Assembly (NCBI GenBank): GCA_963827065.1
Contig: CAWGZM010000014.1
Span: 186,001 to 250,000, forward strand
Length of the DNA: 64,000 nt
Origin: JACVRW01 sp963827065
GTDB taxonomy: Bacteria; Actinomycetota; Thermoleophilia; Solirubrobacterales; Thermoleophilaceae
Reading direction: 5' to 3'
The position numbers and the translations under genes are program-made. This document shows positions 50,570-59,682 of the stretch, in pieces. Positions within the stretch are counted from its first letter, which is position 1. The number at the start of each line of letters is the position of its first letter. The notes under the pieces are model-generated. The model did not search any database. It was not told the origin of the DNA and was given only the letters and a program-made list of their open reading frames with translations.

Positions 50570-51081
50570 GACGAGGGGCCGCGTGCGGTCTCCGCGAGCG
50601 CTGCCGCGACGGCCTCCTGCTCCTCCGGCGAGAGCTCGAACTCGGAGTTGCCCTCGCGCAGCTCCTTGACGTAGAAGCGCGCCTGGTCGCGGTGCAGGAT
50701 CGACGAGATGACGATGCCGGTGCGCCGCGAGTCGAGCAGCGCGACGGTGCTCGACTGCTGGCCCGAGAGCTCGTTCATGGCGTCGTAGCGGACGAGCGAG
50801 GTGTGGGCGACGCAACCGTCCATGCGCTGCTCGGCAGCGCCCACGCGCGACTCGAGCCGGGCGGCCGTCTCCTCGACCCAGTCGCGCAGCTGGACGAAGG
50901 CGTCCTGGAGCGTGGCGGCGTGCTGAACGATGTCCTGATCGCCGGCGCCGAGCACGGTGCGCTGTCCCGCTCGGAGGCGGCGCAGCTTGACGGCCAGGAC
51001 GACGCAGAAGATGAGCGCGATCAGCGCCACGGCCGCCGCCCCGAGCGCGACGAGTCCCTGCGTCGAGGTCAGGTCATCCAC
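50566..51081 (-). CDS. DUF4446 family membrane protein
   Basis: 171 residues. One N-terminal membrane helix (ALGAAAVALIALIFCVVLAV, about 12-32) is followed by a helical segment. The conserved core is VGAAEQRMDGCVAHTSLVRYDAMNELSGQQSSTVALLDSRRTGIVI, with SSILHRDQARFYVKELREG, which is characteristic of DUF4446. Function unknown; members are found in Firmicutes and Actinomycetota, in Bacillus next to parB-like genes. Here it is coupled to pheA. Confidence 0.85.
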   Translation of the reverse strand: MDDLTSTQGLVALGAAAVALIALIFCVVLAVKLRRLRAGQRTVLGAGDQDIVQHAATLQDAFVQLRDWVEETAARLESRVGAAEQRMDGCVAHTSLVRYDAMNELSGQQSSTVALLDSRRTGIVISSILHRDQARFYVKELREGNSEFELSPEEQEAVAAALAETARGPSS

Positions 51082-51105
51082 GTCGGCTGAGGGTATCGGC
51101 GCGGT

Positions 51106-52242
51106 TCAGCTCGTGAAGATGACCGTGAAATCGGCCGAGTTGTTGTCCGTCATCTCCTCGCCCGGGACCGGCTCGACCTCGACGCTCACGGCAACGTTCT
51201 CCCCCGTGGGCGGCTGCTCGGCCAGCGGGATCGTGACGGTCTGCTGCTCGCCGACGGCGATCTCCGGGATCGTCTCCTCGAGCTCGATGGCGTCGCCCGA
51301 CTCGCCCACCGTGACCCGGACGTTCACGTCGGTCTCGTTGTTCTCGCCCTGGTTGACGACCTGGACCTCGAACGTGAGGTCCTCGGAGAGCGGCACCGTG
51401 GCGGAGGCACCCGGCACCAGCGCAACCCCGCCGAGCGTGACCGTGCCGAGCCCGTTGCCGTGCAGTCCGGGAGCCGCGCTCTCGTCGCCGGCGCCGCCAC
51501 CCGTGCCGCGCAGGCCGGCGATCTGATCGGCCACGAAGTCGGGATCGGCCCATTGGACGTCGGGCACGAACTCGAGCTCGTCCTGCTTCGGGACGCTCAC
51601 CTCGTCGGCCAGGCCCTCGTCCCTGAGCGCCTGCTCGAGATCCGGCCTGAAGCGGTACTTGAGCAGCACGTCGCTGGCGAGGAACACCTGCATCATCGCG
51701 GCGATGTCGCCGGTGCTCTCGCGGCGCTCCTCGTCGGCCAGCGCGCCCGGTAACGCGTTGGCGACCGCGGCGAGACCGTCCCGGCGCAGCTCGAGGGCGT
51801 CGAGCAGGTTCTCCTGCGCGGACGAGACCTCGTCGGGCACGTCGAGGTCGTTCGCGCGGTCGACGAGCGTGGCCGATTCGCTGCGGAGGCCGTTCACGAC
51901 GTTGGCGGCGTCGACGGCGTCGTCCTGGTCGCCGGAGCCGCCGAGGAGCTCGAACAGCTGGTTGCCCTCGAGCTTCGACTGATCGATCAGCTCCGAGGAC
52001 TCGCCGACGTAGTCCTTGATGGCCTGTTCGCCGCGCGCGTTGAGGCAGCCGCGGAAGGCCAGGACCAGGAGGATGAGTACAAGCAGCGCGGCCCCAATAG
52101 CTAAGGTCCTCCGGACCATCAGCGTCTGGCGGTCGGTCCCGCGGCCGCCGCCCGATGGCCGGCGCCTTGTACGTCCTGCTACAGGCTCGTCCGGTTCGTC
52201 GAGGAAGGAAAGCAGTATCGCTCCTAATGCTTCGAGGCGCAC
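51106..52242 (-). CDS. Membrane protein with extracytoplasmic CARDB-like domain, unknown
   Basis: 378 residues from GTG 52242 (VRLEALGAILLSFLDEPDEP). A short cytoplasmic part rich in Arg/Gly is followed by a membrane helix (AIGAALLVLILLVLAF, about 52-67), then a helical extracytoplasmic region (YVGESSELIDQSKLEGNQLF, VNGLRSESATLVDRANDLD). The C-terminal beta-sandwich (LTFEVQVVNQGENNETDVNV, EEMTDNNSADFTVIFTS) has the CARDB-type pattern of cell-surface adhesion modules. It is divergent from a membrane Ser/Thr kinase, with 69 bases between starts. This may reflect shared regulation or substrate relation, but that is inference. Confidence 0.65.
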   Translation of the reverse strand: MRLEALGAILLSFLDEPDEPVAGRTRRRPSGGGRGTDRQTLMVRRTLAIGAALLVLILLVLAFRGCLNARGEQAIKDYVGESSELIDQSKLEGNQLFELLGGSGDQDDAVDAANVVNGLRSESATLVDRANDLDVPDEVSSAQENLLDALELRRDGLAAVANALPGALADEERRESTGDIAAMMQVFLASDVLLKYRFRPDLEQALRDEGLADEVSVPKQDELEFVPDVQWADPDFVADQIAGLRGTGGGAGDESAAPGLHGNGLGTVTLGGVALVPGASATVPLSEDLTFEVQVVNQGENNETDVNVRVTVGESGDAIELEETIPEIAVGEQQTVTIPLAEQPPTGENVAVSVEVEPVPGEEMTDNNSADFTVIFTS

Positions 52243-52311
52243 CCGGCGCTTCGATTGGAGTATGAACGGGGGGCAGGACGCGCTCTCCGCGGACCGAACA
52301 CAGAACCTGGA

Positions 52312-54228
52312 ATGAAACGTTCCGATACAGGCCTGACCGAGGAGCCCGGCACGCTGCCGCTGGGTGGGTCTGACCCTACCGAAAGCCTTCCCAGCGGTCC
52401 GGGTCCCCGAGTCGTCCTGAACCGCTACAGACTCGAGCAGCGGCTCGGCGCCGGCGGCTTCGGCGTCGTCTGGCACGCCTGGGACGAGCGCCTCGAGCGC
52501 GAGGTGGCGGTCAAGGTGATCCCGCGCGAGCGTGGCGCGGGCGAGCGCGTCGAGCGCGAGGCCCTGGCATCGGCACGCCTGAACCACCCGGCGATCGTCG
52601 GGATCTACGAGCTGGCCTCGGATGAGCACGACGTCTACCTGGTGTCCGAGCTCGTTCGGGGCCGAACGCTTGCGGAGCTGCTGCGGGCAGGCGCGATCTC
52701 GGACCGCGACGTGTCGCGCATTGGCGCGGACCTATGCGACGCGCTCGCGCACGCGCACGCGCGCGGGGTCATCCACCGCGACCTGAAGCCACAGAACGTG
52801 ATGGTGGTGGCGGAGCCCGCGGCCGGCGTCGGCTTCGCGAAGCTCACCGACTTCGGCGTCGCCCACGTGGTGAGCGGCGACGCCCTGACGCGCACGGGCG
52901 ACGTGGTCGGGACGCTCGCCTACATGGCGCCCGAGCAGGCCGAGGGCGCGCGCGTGACGCCCGCCTGTGACGTGTACTCGCTCGCGCTGACGCTCTACGA
53001 GGCCTGGACCGGCCGCAACCCGGTTCGCGCGGGCGGGCCCGCCGCCACGGCGCGGCGCCTGGGGCGGCCGCTGCCCTCGCTCGGCTCCCAGCGCCGCGAC
53101 CTCCCGCGCGAGCTGTGCGACGCGATCGACGACGCGCTCGAAATCGATCCCGGGCGCCGGCCCGCGCCGGCGGAGCTTCGCGCCGAGCTCCGCGCCGTCC
53201 AGAGCGAGCTGACCGACGAGGGTGGCCTCGTGGAGCCCGCGACACTGCGCCGCGTCGGGCTGCCGACGACGCGCCGGACGCGGAGGCTGTTCAGCCGCGG
53301 CGACGCCGATGCGGGTGGCCCGCCGCGCGGCCTGTTCCGTGAGGACCCGAGCGCGCCCACCGGGGTGCTCGGGCGGGCGGACCCCGGTACGAGGCCGGGC
53401 CGCTCGGTCAGGCTTCTGGAGCGCGCCGGCGCCGGCCTGCTGGCCGGCGGCCTCGTGCTCGGAGTGCTCGGCTCGCTCGGGCCGGACCCCTCGTTCTCGA
53501 GCGCTGCTGCCGCCGGAGCGGCGGCACTCGCGACCGCCCTGCTGCCGCGGCTCGGATGGCTGATGACCGCGTTCGCGCTGTGCGTTTGGCTCGTCTCGCC
53601 CGAGGCCGACCGCCAGGGCACGGCGCTCGTGCTGGCGGCCGCCGCAATGCCGATCCCGTTCCTGCTCCCGCGCGCCGGCCTCCTCTGGTCCGTGCCCGTC
53701 TTCGCGCCACTGCTCGGCACCGTCGCGCTCGGGCCGGCCTTCATCGGCATTGCCGCGCTCGCGCCGACCGCCTGGCGCCGAGCCGGGCTCGCGGTCGCGG
53801 GCTTCTGGTGGCTCGTCATCGGCGAGGCGATCACGGGCAAGGCGCTCCTCTTCGGCTCGCCCGACGGCACGCTGCCGCGGGCCGCCTGGGAGGGCTCCAT
53901 CTCGGCGGCCGCCTCCGACGTGCTTCAGCCGCTCGTCACCTCGCCCGCGCTGGCGCCGCTCGTCGTGTGGGGCGCGTTCGCCATCGCGCTGCCGCTCATG
54001 ATCCGCGGTCGCTGGCTCGCCGTCGACCTCGCCGGCGCCGGGGTTTGGGTCGTGGGGCTCATCGTCGCCCAGGTCGCCCTCGGCGATGCGCTCGCGGCGG
54101 ATGTCGCTCTCGACCAGGCCCGCGGAGCGGTTGCCGGCTCGCTCGCGGCGGCGATCATAGCCCTGTCCGTGTCCCAGGTAGCGGCCCCCGCAGAGGGCTG
54201 GCGGGCGCCGCGTGTAACGACGGCGTGA
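52312..54228 (+). CDS. Ser/Thr protein kinase with a polytopic membrane C-terminus
   Basis: 638 residues from ATG 52312. The kinase domain (about 36-300) has a P-loop LGAGGFGVVW, catalytic Lys68 in REVAVKVIP, HRDLKPQN, DFGVAH and the APE equivalent MAPEQAEGA. It is followed by a linker and, from about 370, eight or nine hydrophobic segments (AGAGLLAGGLVLGVLGSLG, AAGAAALATALLPRLGWLM and so on) instead of the usual single helix plus PASTA repeats. The C-terminal part may sense membrane state or transport something. It starts the right-going signalling cluster, 19 bases before fhaA. Confidence 0.9.
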   Translation: MKRSDTGLTEEPGTLPLGGSDPTESLPSGPGPRVVLNRYRLEQRLGAGGFGVVWHAWDERLEREVAVKVIPRERGAGERVEREALASARLNHPAIVGIYELASDEHDVYLVSELVRGRTLAELLRAGAISDRDVSRIGADLCDALAHAHARGVIHRDLKPQNVMVVAEPAAGVGFAKLTDFGVAHVVSGDALTRTGDVVGTLAYMAPEQAEGARVTPACDVYSLALTLYEAWTGRNPVRAGGPAATARRLGRPLPSLGSQRRDLPRELCDAIDDALEIDPGRRPAPAELRAELRAVQSELTDEGGLVEPATLRRVGLPTTRRTRRLFSRGDADAGGPPRGLFREDPSAPTGVLGRADPGTRPGRSVRLLERAGAGLLAGGLVLGVLGSLGPDPSFSSAAAAGAAALATALLPRLGWLMTAFALCVWLVSPEADRQGTALVLAAAAMPIPFLLPRAGLLWSVPVFAPLLGTVALGPAFIGIAALAPTAWRRAGLAVAGFWWLVIGEAITGKALLFGSPDGTLPRAAWEGSISAAASDVLQPLVTSPALAPLVVWGAFAIALPLMIRGRWLAVDLAGAGVWVVGLIVAQVALGDALAADVALDQARGAVAGSLAAAIIALSVSQVAAPAEGWRAPRVTTA

Positions 54229-54247
54229 TCCTTACCCTGCGAGGCGT

Positions 54248-55015
54248 ATGAGCGTTTTGCGCAATCTCGAGGCGAAGCTGGGCGGTCTCGTCGAAGGCGC
54301 GTTCGGTCGCGCGTTCAAGACGAGCGTCCAGCCGGTCGAGCTCGCGCACAAGCTCGCCAAGGAGATGGAGGACAACCAGATGGCCTCCGTCTCACGGGTC
54401 TACGTGCCGAACCACTACCGCATCTTCCTCTCGTCCCAGGACCGCGAGCAGTTCTCGAGCTACGAGCCGGCGCTCCGGAAGGAGCTCTCCGACTACCTGC
54501 TCGAGCACGCGCGCCAGGAGTCGCTCGCGCTCACGAGCCGTCCCCAGATCGAGTTCCATACCGATGACCGGCTCGAGCTCGGCGAGTTCGGCATCCAGGC
54601 GCAGCTGCTCGCTCCGCCCGAGGAGGAGGTGAGTGCGGCCGCGCCGGTGCCCGCCGCGCCGTCCGCGGGCGACTTCGGCCACACGATGGTCTACTCGCCG
54701 GACCGCGAGGCGCGTCCGCTCGAGGCGCCGATCGGGCGCCGCCAGGCCCTGCTCGTGACCGAGGGCCGCCGCCACGTGCTGAGCGGCGACCGTGTCGTCA
54801 TCGGCCGCAGCCGAGACTGCGACGTAGTCGTCTCCGACCCGAATGTCTCCCGCCGGCACGCCGAGCTGCGCCGAGACGAGAACGCCTGGCATGCGGTCGA
54901 CCTCGGCTCCACCAACGGCGTCAAGGTCAACGGGCGCCGCATCGAGCAGGTGGCGCTGCGTGACGGTGACCGCATCACCATCGGCGTGACCGACCTGACG
55001 TTCGAGTTCGAGTAG
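54248..55015 (+). CDS. fhaA: FhaA-like protein (DUF3662 plus FHA domain)
   Basis: 255 residues. SVLRNLEAKLGGLVEGAFGRAF and VQPVELAHKLAKEMEDNQMASVSRVYVPN are the opening of DUF3662. The FHA domain (about 170-255) has VVIGRSRDCDVVVSDPNVSRRHAEL and the STNGVKVNGRRI strand, with the phosphothreonine-binding Arg, Ser and Asn. In mycobacteria FhaA binds phosphorylated MviN/MurJ and controls peptidoglycan precursor export. It is the first gene of the fhaA-fhaB-pstP-rodA-pbpA-pknB operon. Confidence 0.93.
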   Translation: MSVLRNLEAKLGGLVEGAFGRAFKTSVQPVELAHKLAKEMEDNQMASVSRVYVPNHYRIFLSSQDREQFSSYEPALRKELSDYLLEHARQESLALTSRPQIEFHTDDRLELGEFGIQAQLLAPPEEEVSAAAPVPAAPSAGDFGHTMVYSPDREARPLEAPIGRRQALLVTEGRRHVLSGDRVVIGRSRDCDVVVSDPNVSRRHAELRRDENAWHAVDLGSTNGVKVNGRRIEQVALRDGDRITIGVTDLTFEFE

Positions 55016-55027
55016 GGGACCGCACCG

Positions 55028-55510
55028 GTGGACGAGCCGCTCGCCGTCGCGCTCAAGTTCGGCTTCCTTCTGGTGCTCTACCTGTTCCTGCTCTGGGTGG
55101 TGCGCAGCGCAATGCGCGACCTGTCGCGCTACGAGCGCGCGCCCGCGGCGGAGCCGGTCGAGCCGCCCAGCCGCCGCCGCCAGGAGCAAGGGGCGCTGCC
55201 GAACCTGCGCGCCGGCGTCTCCCCGCATCTGACGGTCGTGGCGGCTCTGGGGCACGAGCCGGGGACCACCTTCGACGTCGGCGAAGGTGCGACGATGGGG
55301 CGCTCCGACGGGGCCGCGATCCGGATCGACGACCCGTTCGCGTCCTCCGCCCACGCGCGGATCTTTCCGCAGGGGGAGTACATGTACCTCGAGGACATGG
55401 GCTCGACCAACGGCACCTATCTGAACGGGCGCCAGGTGAAGGCCACGGAACGGCTGAAGATGGCGGACGTGATCCGCATCGGCGACAGCGAGTACCGCTA
55501 CGAGGAGTAG
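55028..55510 (+). CDS. fhaB: FhaB/FipA-partner FHA protein
   Basis: 160 residues from GTG 55028. One membrane helix (AVALKFGFLLVLYLFLLWVV, about 6-25) is followed by a cytoplasmic linker and an FHA domain with MGRSDGAAIRIDDPFASSAHARI and STNGTYLNGRQV. The layout equals mycobacterial FhaB (FipA-binding), a phosphothreonine reader in the division machinery. It lies between fhaA and the phosphatase gene, four bases before the latter. Confidence 0.92.
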   Translation: MDEPLAVALKFGFLLVLYLFLLWVVRSAMRDLSRYERAPAAEPVEPPSRRRQEQGALPNLRAGVSPHLTVVAALGHEPGTTFDVGEGATMGRSDGAAIRIDDPFASSAHARIFPQGEYMYLEDMGSTNGTYLNGRQVKATERLKMADVIRIGDSEYRYEE

Positions 55511-55514
55511 GAGC

Positions 55515-56759
55515 GTGGCTCTCGGCATCGTCGAGCAGGTGGGGCGCACGGACGTGGGCCGCCAGCGCAGCGCCAACGAGGACTCGCTCGTGCTGCAGCC
55601 GCCGTTCTTCGCGGTGGCCGACGGCATGGGCGGGGCGCGCGCCGGCGAGGTCGCCTCGGCGATCGCGGCCGAGGCCTTCGAGGGCGCCAGCGCGGCCGGC
55701 GAGGCCGCGGAGGCGCAGCTCGAGCGCATCCTGCGCGAGGCCAACCGGCGCATCTACGACCTCGCGGTCACGGACGAGTCGCGACGCGGCATGGGCACGA
55801 CGCTCACCGCCGCCAAGGTCCACGACACCGAGGTCAGCCTCGGCCACGTGGGCGACAGCCGGGCTTACCGGATGCGCGACGGCGAGCTCGAGCAGATCAC
55901 GCGCGACCACTCGCTGGTAGCGGAGCTCGAGCGCAGCGGCCAGATCACGCCAGAGGCGGCGGAACACCACCCGCAGCGCTCGATCATCACGCGCGCGCTC
56001 GGGCCCGAGCCGGAGGTGGAGGTCGACACCTACACGCTGAGCGCGCGCGACGGCGACCTCTTCCTGCTCTGCTCGGACGGGCTCACCTCGATGGTCTCGG
56101 ATGACGAGGTGGCCGCGATTCTGCGCACGGCGGGATCCCTGGACGAGGCGGCCGACGCGCTCATCAAGGCGGCCAACCAGAGCGGCGGCAAGGACAACAT
56201 CACCGTGGTTCTGTTCCGGCTGGGCGAGGTCGGCGACGGAGCCGGGGCGGAGCCGACCACCGTCGCCGGGCCCCTGCCGGCCGACGACGAGACGATCGCG
56301 GGCCAGCTGAGCGCCGACGACGTCCGCGCGGCCGCGGTCGACTCGCCGCCGCCGCCGCGGACCGAGCCGATCGAGCCGGTGCCGCCCGCCCCGTCCACGA
56401 CGGCGAGGCCGGCCCGGCGCAGGCGCCGCCGCGGCGGCCTCGTGCTCAAGGGCCTGCTCGGGCTCGCGCTGATCGCGGCGGCGCTGGCCGGCCTGTATGC
56501 GCTCAGCCGCCAGGTCTACTTCGTCGGCACGAACGACGGCGGGCTCGTAACCGTCTATCGCGGCGTGCCCTACGAGCTGCCCTTCGGAATCGAGCTCTAC
56601 GACGAGGAGTACGCGAGCGGCATGCCGGCGCGGGCAATCCCGAGCGGCCGCCGCGAGCGCGTGCTCGACCACGAGTGGCGCAGCCGCGAGGACGCGGTCG
56701 ACCTGGTGCGCGCGCTCGAGCGCGGCCAGCTCGAGGCGGCGGGGACGGCGGGAGGCTGA
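55515..56759 (+). CDS. pstP: PP2C-type Ser/Thr protein phosphatase (PstP)
   Basis: 414 residues from GTG 55515 with TAGGAG just upstream. Metal-binding motifs are GRQRSANEDSLV, VADGMGGARAGE (about 35-46), LGHVGDSRAYRM, LFLLCSDGLTSMV and GGKDNITVVLF. A Pro/Ala/Thr linker leads to an arginine stretch, a membrane helix (LLGLALIAAALAGLYALS, about 315-332) and a small extracytoplasmic domain. It reverses the activity of the PknB-type kinases of the same operon. Its stop overlaps the rodA start (TGATG). Confidence 0.94.
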   Translation: MALGIVEQVGRTDVGRQRSANEDSLVLQPPFFAVADGMGGARAGEVASAIAAEAFEGASAAGEAAEAQLERILREANRRIYDLAVTDESRRGMGTTLTAAKVHDTEVSLGHVGDSRAYRMRDGELEQITRDHSLVAELERSGQITPEAAEHHPQRSIITRALGPEPEVEVDTYTLSARDGDLFLLCSDGLTSMVSDDEVAAILRTAGSLDEAADALIKAANQSGGKDNITVVLFRLGEVGDGAGAEPTTVAGPLPADDETIAGQLSADDVRAAAVDSPPPPRTEPIEPVPPAPSTTARPARRRRRRGGLVLKGLLGLALIAAALAGLYALSRQVYFVGTNDGGLVTVYRGVPYELPFGIELYDEEYASGMPARAIPSGRRERVLDHEWRSREDAVDLVRALERGQLEAAGTAGG

Positions 56760-58237
56760 TGTCGGCGCGCACGCGCGAGCTGTTCGGGCTCATACCGGTG
56801 TCGCTGCTCGTGGTGGCCGGCTTCGCCGCGGTGCTGGCGACGCGCACGGAGGACATCCAGGACGCCACGCTCACCTACGGCGCGGTCTTCCTGGGCCTCT
56901 GTGTCGTGGCGCACCTCTTCATCCGCGCGCGCCTGCCGGACGCGGACCCCTACCTGTTCCCGCTCGCGGCCCTGCTGGCTGCGATTGGGCTTGTCCTCAT
57001 CTACCGGATCGACCCCGAGCTCGCGCGCGAGCAGGCGCAGTGGTTCGTCGTCGGGCTCATCTTCTTCTGCGCCACGATCCTGGCGATCCGCGACCACCAT
57101 GTCCTGGAGCGCTACCGCTACCTGATCGCGGCGGCGAGCATCGTTTTGTTGCTGCTGCCGCGCCTGCCGGGCATCGGTGCGCAGGTCAACGGCGCCTTCC
57201 TCGCGATCGAGCTGGGGCCGATCAAGTTCCAGCCCGCGGAGTTCGCCAAGCTCGGGATCATCGTCTTCCTCGCGAGCTATCTGCGCGAGACGGGCGACAT
57301 CCTCGTCCGCCCGCGCCTGCGGCCGCTCCCCTTCCAGCGCCAGCTGCTCCTCTACGGGCTGCCGGCCGTGCTGGCGCTGCTCGCGATCCTCGTGCTCGAC
57401 CTGGGGCCGGCGGGCTCGGTGCTGCTGGTCGTCTTCGTCGCCTCGCTCGTCGCGGTGCTGCGCGAGCGCCCCTCGCCCAAGCACTTCGGTCCGCTGCTGC
57501 TCGTCTGGGGCCTGGCGATGCTGATGCTGATCTTCATCCGTGACCTGGGCAGCTCGCTGATGTTCTTCGGCGGCTTCCTCGCGCTCCTGTACGTCGCGAC
57601 CGGCCGGCTCTCGCTCGTCGGCGTCGGCGTGACGATGTTCTTCGGCGGCGCCTTCTTCTTCGCGGAGCGGGTGTCGCACGTACGCGATCGATTCGACATC
57701 TGGCTCGACACGTTCTCCACCGAGCGGGTGCTCTGCCCGAGCACCGGCGAGATGACGGAGTTCGTGAACTGCCAGGGCTATCAGGTGGCCCAATCGCTGT
57801 TCGCCCAGGCGGACGGAGGCTTATTCGGCGAGGGCTTCGGGCGCTCGCTGCTCGAGGCGCCCGGCGGCAACATCCTGATCCCGGCGCCGCACACGGACCT
57901 CATCTATTCCGTGCTCGTGAACGAGGCGGGCCTGTTCGGGGCCGCGGGCCTCGTCGGCGCCTACCTGCTGCTCGTCTTCCGCGGCTTCAAGGTGTCCATG
58001 CTGGCGGCGGACGGGTTCTCCAAGCTGCTGGCGGTCGGCCTCACGAGCGTCCTCGCGCTGCAGGTGTTCGTGATCGTCGGCGGAGTCACGCGTGTGATCC
58101 CGCTGACCGGCGTCACGCTCCCGCTGGTCTCCTACGGCGGGAGCTCGCTGCTCGCGAACATGGTGCTGCTGGCGCTGCTCCTGATCGTCTCGGACAGCGC
58201 CCGCCGTGAGCGAATACGAAGGGGCGGGCTCGTATGA
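56759..58237 (+). CDS. rodA: FtsW/RodA/SpoVE-type SEDS peptidoglycan glycosyltransferase
   Basis: 492 residues from ATG 56759, preceded by GGAGG. There are about twelve hydrophobic helices. SEDS landmarks include GAQVNGAFLAIELGPIKFQPAE, DLGSSLMFFGGFLALLY, VAQSLFAQADGGLFGEGFG and the late VIPLTGVTLPLVSYGGSSLLANM. These proteins polymerise lipid II glycan strands together with a class B PBP. The PBP gene follows with a four-base overlap, so RodA-like elongation activity with PbpA is probable. FtsW is the alternative name. Confidence 0.94.
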   Translation: MSARTRELFGLIPVSLLVVAGFAAVLATRTEDIQDATLTYGAVFLGLCVVAHLFIRARLPDADPYLFPLAALLAAIGLVLIYRIDPELAREQAQWFVVGLIFFCATILAIRDHHVLERYRYLIAAASIVLLLLPRLPGIGAQVNGAFLAIELGPIKFQPAEFAKLGIIVFLASYLRETGDILVRPRLRPLPFQRQLLLYGLPAVLALLAILVLDLGPAGSVLLVVFVASLVAVLRERPSPKHFGPLLLVWGLAMLMLIFIRDLGSSLMFFGGFLALLYVATGRLSLVGVGVTMFFGGAFFFAERVSHVRDRFDIWLDTFSTERVLCPSTGEMTEFVNCQGYQVAQSLFAQADGGLFGEGFGRSLLEAPGGNILIPAPHTDLIYSVLVNEAGLFGAAGLVGAYLLLVFRGFKVSMLAADGFSKLLAVGLTSVLALQVFVIVGGVTRVIPLTGVTLPLVSYGGSSLLANMVLLALLLIVSDSARRERIRRGGLV

Positions 58238-59682
58238 ACCGCCAGATCACTCAGCTCTTCGGGCTGTTCGTGTTGCTGTTCGCGGTGCTCGTGGCGTTCA
58301 CGTCCTACTGGAGCGTGCTCGACGCGGAGGGCCTCGAGGACAACCCGAGCAACCGTCGGGCGCTGATCCGCGAGCAGAAGGTCCCGCGCGGGTTGATCCT
58401 CGCCGAGGACGGCCAGACGGTCCTCGCGCGCAGCGTGCCGCGCGGCCGTGGCGAGGACCGCATCTTCACCCGCACCTATCCGACCCGCGGTCTGTTCTCG
58501 CACCCGGTGGGTTACTCGTTCATCCGCAACGGCCGCATCAGCCTGGAGCAGTCGCGCAACGACGCGCTGGCCGGCGAGGAGGACGAGTTCGAGTCGATCT
58601 TCACCGGCCTCGAGGGGCGCGAGCGCGAGGGCCTCGACGTCGTCACGAACCTGAGCGTCTCCGGCACGGAGGCGGCGGTCGCGGCGCTCGGCGGCCGCAA
58701 GGGCGCGGTCGTGGCGATCGAGCCCAAGACCGGCAAGGTGCGCGTGATGGTGTCGATCCCCGAGTACGACGCCAACCTGATCCCCACCGAGTTCGGCCGG
58801 CTCAACACTGATCCCAACAAGCCCACGCTCAACCGCACGACGCAGGAGCTGTATCCGCCCGGCTCGACCTTCAAGGTTGTGACCGCGACAGCGGCACTCG
58901 ACAGCGGCAAAGTGAGCCCGGAATCGGTCATCGACGGCTCCTCGCCGAAGGAGATCTCGGGTGTTCCGCTGGCGAATGCGGGCGGCACGAGCTTCGGGCC
59001 GATCTCGTTCACCGACGCGCTCACCAACTCGGTCAACACCGTGTTCGCGCAGGTCGGGGAGAACATCGGCCGCGGCACGCTCGTCGAGTACATGAAGCGC
59101 TACGGCTTCTACGCGGACCCGCAGCTCGACTATCCCGACACGCAGATGATCCCGAGCGGGGTCATCAACGGCGACGGCGACTACGTCGAGGACGGCTTCG
59201 ACGTCGGCCGCGTCGCGATTGGCCAGGGCGGGCTCGAGGGCGAGATCCGCGCCGCGCCGCTCCAGATGGCCCAGGTCGCTGCCGCCGTGGCGAACGGCGG
59301 CCGGCTGATGAAGCCGCGTCTGACCGACCGGATCGTGCGCAAGGACGGGCGCGTGGCCGAGCGGATCGAGCCCGACCTGCAGTCGACGGTGATGAAGCCG
59401 GAGACCGCCGAGCAGCTCACGGCGATGATGAGCCGCGTCGTCGAGGAGGGCACCGGCACGGCGGCGGCGCTCGCAGGCATCACCGTCGCAGGCAAGACGG
59501 GTACCGCCGAGGTCGGCGCGAACCGCGAGTTCACGCAGCCCTGGTTCCTCGCGTTCGCGCCGGTCGAGGATCCGCAGATGGCGATCGCCGTGACGGTCGA
59601 GCGCACCACCGGCCAGGGCGGCACGGTCGCCGCCCCGATCGCCAGGCAGGTGCTAGAAGCGCTGATCGGAGGCGGCGGATGA
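58234..59682 (+). CDS. pbpA: Class B penicillin-binding protein (PbpA-like)
   Basis: 482 residues. A single N-terminal helix (LFGLFVLLFAVLVAFTSYW) anchors a dimerisation region and a transpeptidase domain with SxxK as STFK (Ser211-Lys214), SxN as SVN (266-268) and KTG at 421-423 (AGKTGTAE). It crosslinks peptidoglycan outside the membrane. It is coupled to the SEDS gene before it and to pknB after it, as in mycobacterial rodA-pbpA-pknA/B operons. Confidence 0.95.
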   Translation: MNRQITQLFGLFVLLFAVLVAFTSYWSVLDAEGLEDNPSNRRALIREQKVPRGLILAEDGQTVLARSVPRGRGEDRIFTRTYPTRGLFSHPVGYSFIRNGRISLEQSRNDALAGEEDEFESIFTGLEGREREGLDVVTNLSVSGTEAAVAALGGRKGAVVAIEPKTGKVRVMVSIPEYDANLIPTEFGRLNTDPNKPTLNRTTQELYPPGSTFKVVTATAALDSGKVSPESVIDGSSPKEISGVPLANAGGTSFGPISFTDALTNSVNTVFAQVGENIGRGTLVEYMKRYGFYADPQLDYPDTQMIPSGVINGDGDYVEDGFDVGRVAIGQGGLEGEIRAAPLQMAQVAAAVANGGRLMKPRLTDRIVRKDGRVAERIEPDLQSTVMKPETAEQLTAMMSRVVEEGTGTAAALAGITVAGKTGTAEVGANREFTQPWFLAFAPVEDPQMAIAVTVERTTGQGGTVAAPIARQVLEALIGGGG

